Part shown: positions 62,563-64,000 of the stretch, one piece after another
Numbering within the stretch: position 1 is the stretch's first letter
Layout of the letters: every line of letters begins with the position of its first letter
Source of the DNA: Martinezella rhizogenes
GTDB taxonomy: Bacteria; Pseudomonadota; Alphaproteobacteria; Rhizobiales; Rhizobiaceae
Direction of reading: 5' to 3'
Length of the DNA stretch: 64,000 nucleotides
Assembly (NCBI RefSeq): GCF_027460065.1
Contig: NZ_JAPYZZ010000001.1
Location: forward strand, 1-64,000
Translations under genes and position numbers: made by a program
The notes under the pieces: generated by a model
What the model saw: the letters and a program-made list of their open reading frames with translations, nothing else
What the model was told of the DNA's origin: nothing
Database searches by the model: none

Positions 62563-63807
62563 TCACGCTACAGCCGAAAGCCGGGCCTTGTCGCCGGAGA
62601 GGCGATCGACCATGAAATCGGAATACCAGTTGACGAACTGCATCACGCCGCCCTCGTCTTCCATGGAATAGGGACCGGGCTGATAAGCGGGCGAGCGAAT
62701 GCCGAAGGCATTTTCCTCGACGATGCGGCGATCCTGGTCGTTGGTCTCGTTCCAGACGTGGGTGAGGTCTTCGAGATCGTAATCCACCCCTTCGACGGCA
62801 TCCTTGTGCACCAGCCATTTGGTGGTGACCATGGTCTCATTGGCGTTGAGCGGCAGCACCCGGAAAGAAATGGTGTGGTCGCCGAGGAAGTGGTTCCAGG
62901 TCGTCGGATAATGGAACAGCAACAGCGCGCCGATATGGCTGATACTGACATCCTCCGACAGCGGCCGGCGCACGGCGCGTTTGCCCGACATGGTGTAGCT
63001 TTCCGCCTCGCCGATCAGCGGCATGCGGGCAACACGGAACTGGCCCTTCGGATCGATCTTGAAGCGGCTCGGCAGGCCGGCGGCCTCGCAGCGCGCCCAG
63101 TGGCCGCCGATTTCGGGATCGCTGGCACCGCCATCCGTCCCCGTCACACTCGGGTTTTCAGGGTAGGTGCGGCAGAGTTCGGGGTGGTTGGCGGCGCAAT
63201 GGTAGCACTCGCGGTTGTTTTCCCAGACCAGCTTCCAGTTGCCCTTTTCGATGATGGTGCTTTCATGCGCGACCTTGGCTTCCCAAATGCGGTGCGGGGC
63301 CATGTAGCTTTCGACCTCGGCGCGCATCGGCGCGAAATCGGCGGGCTGGTCGGCAAGGCAGATGAAGACGTAACCGGCAACGGTCTCGCAGGCGACGGGC
63401 TTCAGGCCGAATTCCGCCTTGTCGAATTCCTCGCCCATATGGCGTGCGAACAGCAGTTTGCCATCCAGATCATAGGTCCACTGGTGATAGGGACAGACGA
63501 GACGGGCGGCCTGACCCTTCTGCGCGCTGCAGACGCGCGAACCGCGATGGCGGCAGGAATTTTGCAGGGCGCGGATCTGCCCGTCGCGTCCGCGAACGAT
63601 GACGACCGAGTATGCGCCGACCTGAACGGTCATGTAGTTGCCGGACTTGGGCACTTCGCAATCATGGCCTACGAACAGCCAGTCGCGATACCAGATCGTC
63701 TCCATATCCAGCTTGAAATAATCCGGGTCCGTGTAGAACGGCTGCTCCAGGCTGAAGCCTTCGCGGCGGTTTTTCAGCTGGCGCAATACGGTGTCACGCA
63801 ATTCCAT
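62563..63807 (-). CDS. Rieske oxygenase alpha subunit, GbcA-like
   Basis: 414 residues from the ATG giving 'MELRDTVLRQLKNRREGF'. Rieske centre: 'CRHRGSRVC' (C85, H87) and 'CPYHQWTYD' (C105, H108). Mononuclear iron motif 'ENNRECYHCAANHPELC' with the bridging Asp/Glu region. The close similarity to glycine betaine demethylases (GbcA) suggests removal of a methyl group from betaine or a related compound. The start lies 193 bp from the window end with an operator-like palindrome upstream. Confidence 0.88.
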   Translation of the reverse strand: MELRDTVLRQLKNRREGFSLEQPFYTDPDYFKLDMETIWYRDWLFVGHDCEVPKSGNYMTVQVGAYSVVIVRGRDGQIRALQNSCRHRGSRVCSAQKGQAARLVCPYHQWTYDLDGKLLFARHMGEEFDKAEFGLKPVACETVAGYVFICLADQPADFAPMRAEVESYMAPHRIWEAKVAHESTIIEKGNWKLVWENNRECYHCAANHPELCRTYPENPSVTGTDGGASDPEIGGHWARCEAAGLPSRFKIDPKGQFRVARMPLIGEAESYTMSGKRAVRRPLSEDVSISHIGALLLFHYPTTWNHFLGDHTISFRVLPLNANETMVTTKWLVHKDAVEGVDYDLEDLTHVWNETNDQDRRIVEENAFGIRSPAYQPGPYSMEDEGGVMQFVNWYSDFMVDRLSGDKARLSAVA

Positions 63808-63935
63808 GGCCAAATCCTCGATCAAACCGCCCTGCCCGGCACCATTTGCGGGGTTGCGGAAGCATGTCCTCATCTAAACACCGGCGGTCATTTGCGGCAG
63901 CACAAACAGCGACATCGGCTTCCGCATTGGCGACA

Positions 63936-63954
63936 AATTGCGACATGCGCAATT
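63936..63954. promoter_or_regulatory. Palindromic operator candidate upstream of the Rieske oxygenase
   Basis: A perfect inverted repeat AATTGCG-ACATG-CGCAATT lies about 130 bp upstream of the GbcA-like start. It overlaps a set of GCGACA-type direct repeats at 63909, 63930 and 63940. It may bind an activator of the oxygenase. Confidence 0.45.
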
Positions 63955-64000
63955 CGCCGCCGTTGCCCATTCCGCTGGGAAATCCGACGTCTATTCAGCG

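Overview
The window reads as a chromosomal stretch of an alphaproteobacterium of the Rhizobiaceae, most likely Agrobacterium or a close relative. The evidence is the GC-rich codon use, the gene orders (coxB-coxA-ctaB-cox11-coxC-DUF983-surf1-ispH-thrB-rnhA; histone-deacetylase-like gene, xseB and dxs close together), rhizobial families (IalB, BA14K, DUF1344, BioMNY, RibB fused to a decayed RibA), general-stress promoters of the alphaproteobacterial EcfG type, and two families of short palindromic intergenic repeats. I see no rRNA, tRNA, CRISPR array, prophage or defence system. Most of the window is housekeeping; the accessory material is small.

Layout. 1-2.7 kb: the tail of an IS110-type transposase, a hairpin-rich repeat, a GntR regulator with a DUF1284 gene, and a HAD phosphatase. 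2.7-9.8 kb: a lipoprotein, then thrC, an M16 peptidase, a GNAT acetyltransferase and a membrane GGDEF/EAL c-di-GMP enzyme, all on the plus strand. 9.8-10.3 kb: a nest of repeats containing a 300-bp insertion with inverted ends and an 11-bp target duplication. 10.3-17.1 kb: a zinc-ribbon metallopeptidase, the stress protein CsbD behind an EcfG promoter, YqgE, a stand-alone DsbD N-domain protein, a peroxiredoxin, and a HAF-repeat autotransporter. 17.2-26.9 kb, minus strand: the aa3 cytochrome c oxidase genes (ctaC, ctaD, ctaB, a 43-residue membrane gene, ctaG, ctaE) followed by DUF983, SURF1, ispH, thrB and rnhA. A near-perfect FNR/FixK box lies just ahead of ctaC.

27-40.6 kb: IalB, TldD, a VOC protein, a HAD phosphatase, MazG-like, TauE/SafE, PdxH, a surface lipoprotein, a DnaJ-type co-chaperone, FabI, a histidine phosphatase, DUF1344, AroC, RibB and a YcaQ-type glycosylase. 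40.7-47.1 kb: the BioMNY biotin transporter, a histone-deacetylase-like hydrolase, XseB, pirin and Dxs. 47.1-53.3 kb: an accessory block between dxs and tlyA with two SnoaL-like proteins, an XRE/MmyB regulator with a palindromic operator candidate, an ABM monooxygenase, an ACT protein, an Lrp-type regulator divergent from a nucleoside-recognition membrane protein, and a chemoreceptor ending in a CheR-docking pentapeptide. 53.6-64 kb: TlyA and RumA-like RNA methyltransferases, an enoyl-CoA hydratase with an acyl-CoA dehydrogenase, a ZntB/CorA transporter, two BA14K proteins (one behind a second EcfG promoter), and a GbcAB-like Rieske oxygenase and reductase pair.

The genes combine into recognisable functions: aerobic respiration and its assembly factors; threonine synthesis split between thrC and a distant thrB; isoprenoid precursors (dxs, ispH); chorismate, riboflavin and PLP synthesis; biotin uptake; and betaine demethylation. 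The best candidates for new biology are regulatory and mobile: the 300-bp nested element, the two EcfG promoters, the FNR box and three operator-like palindromes.
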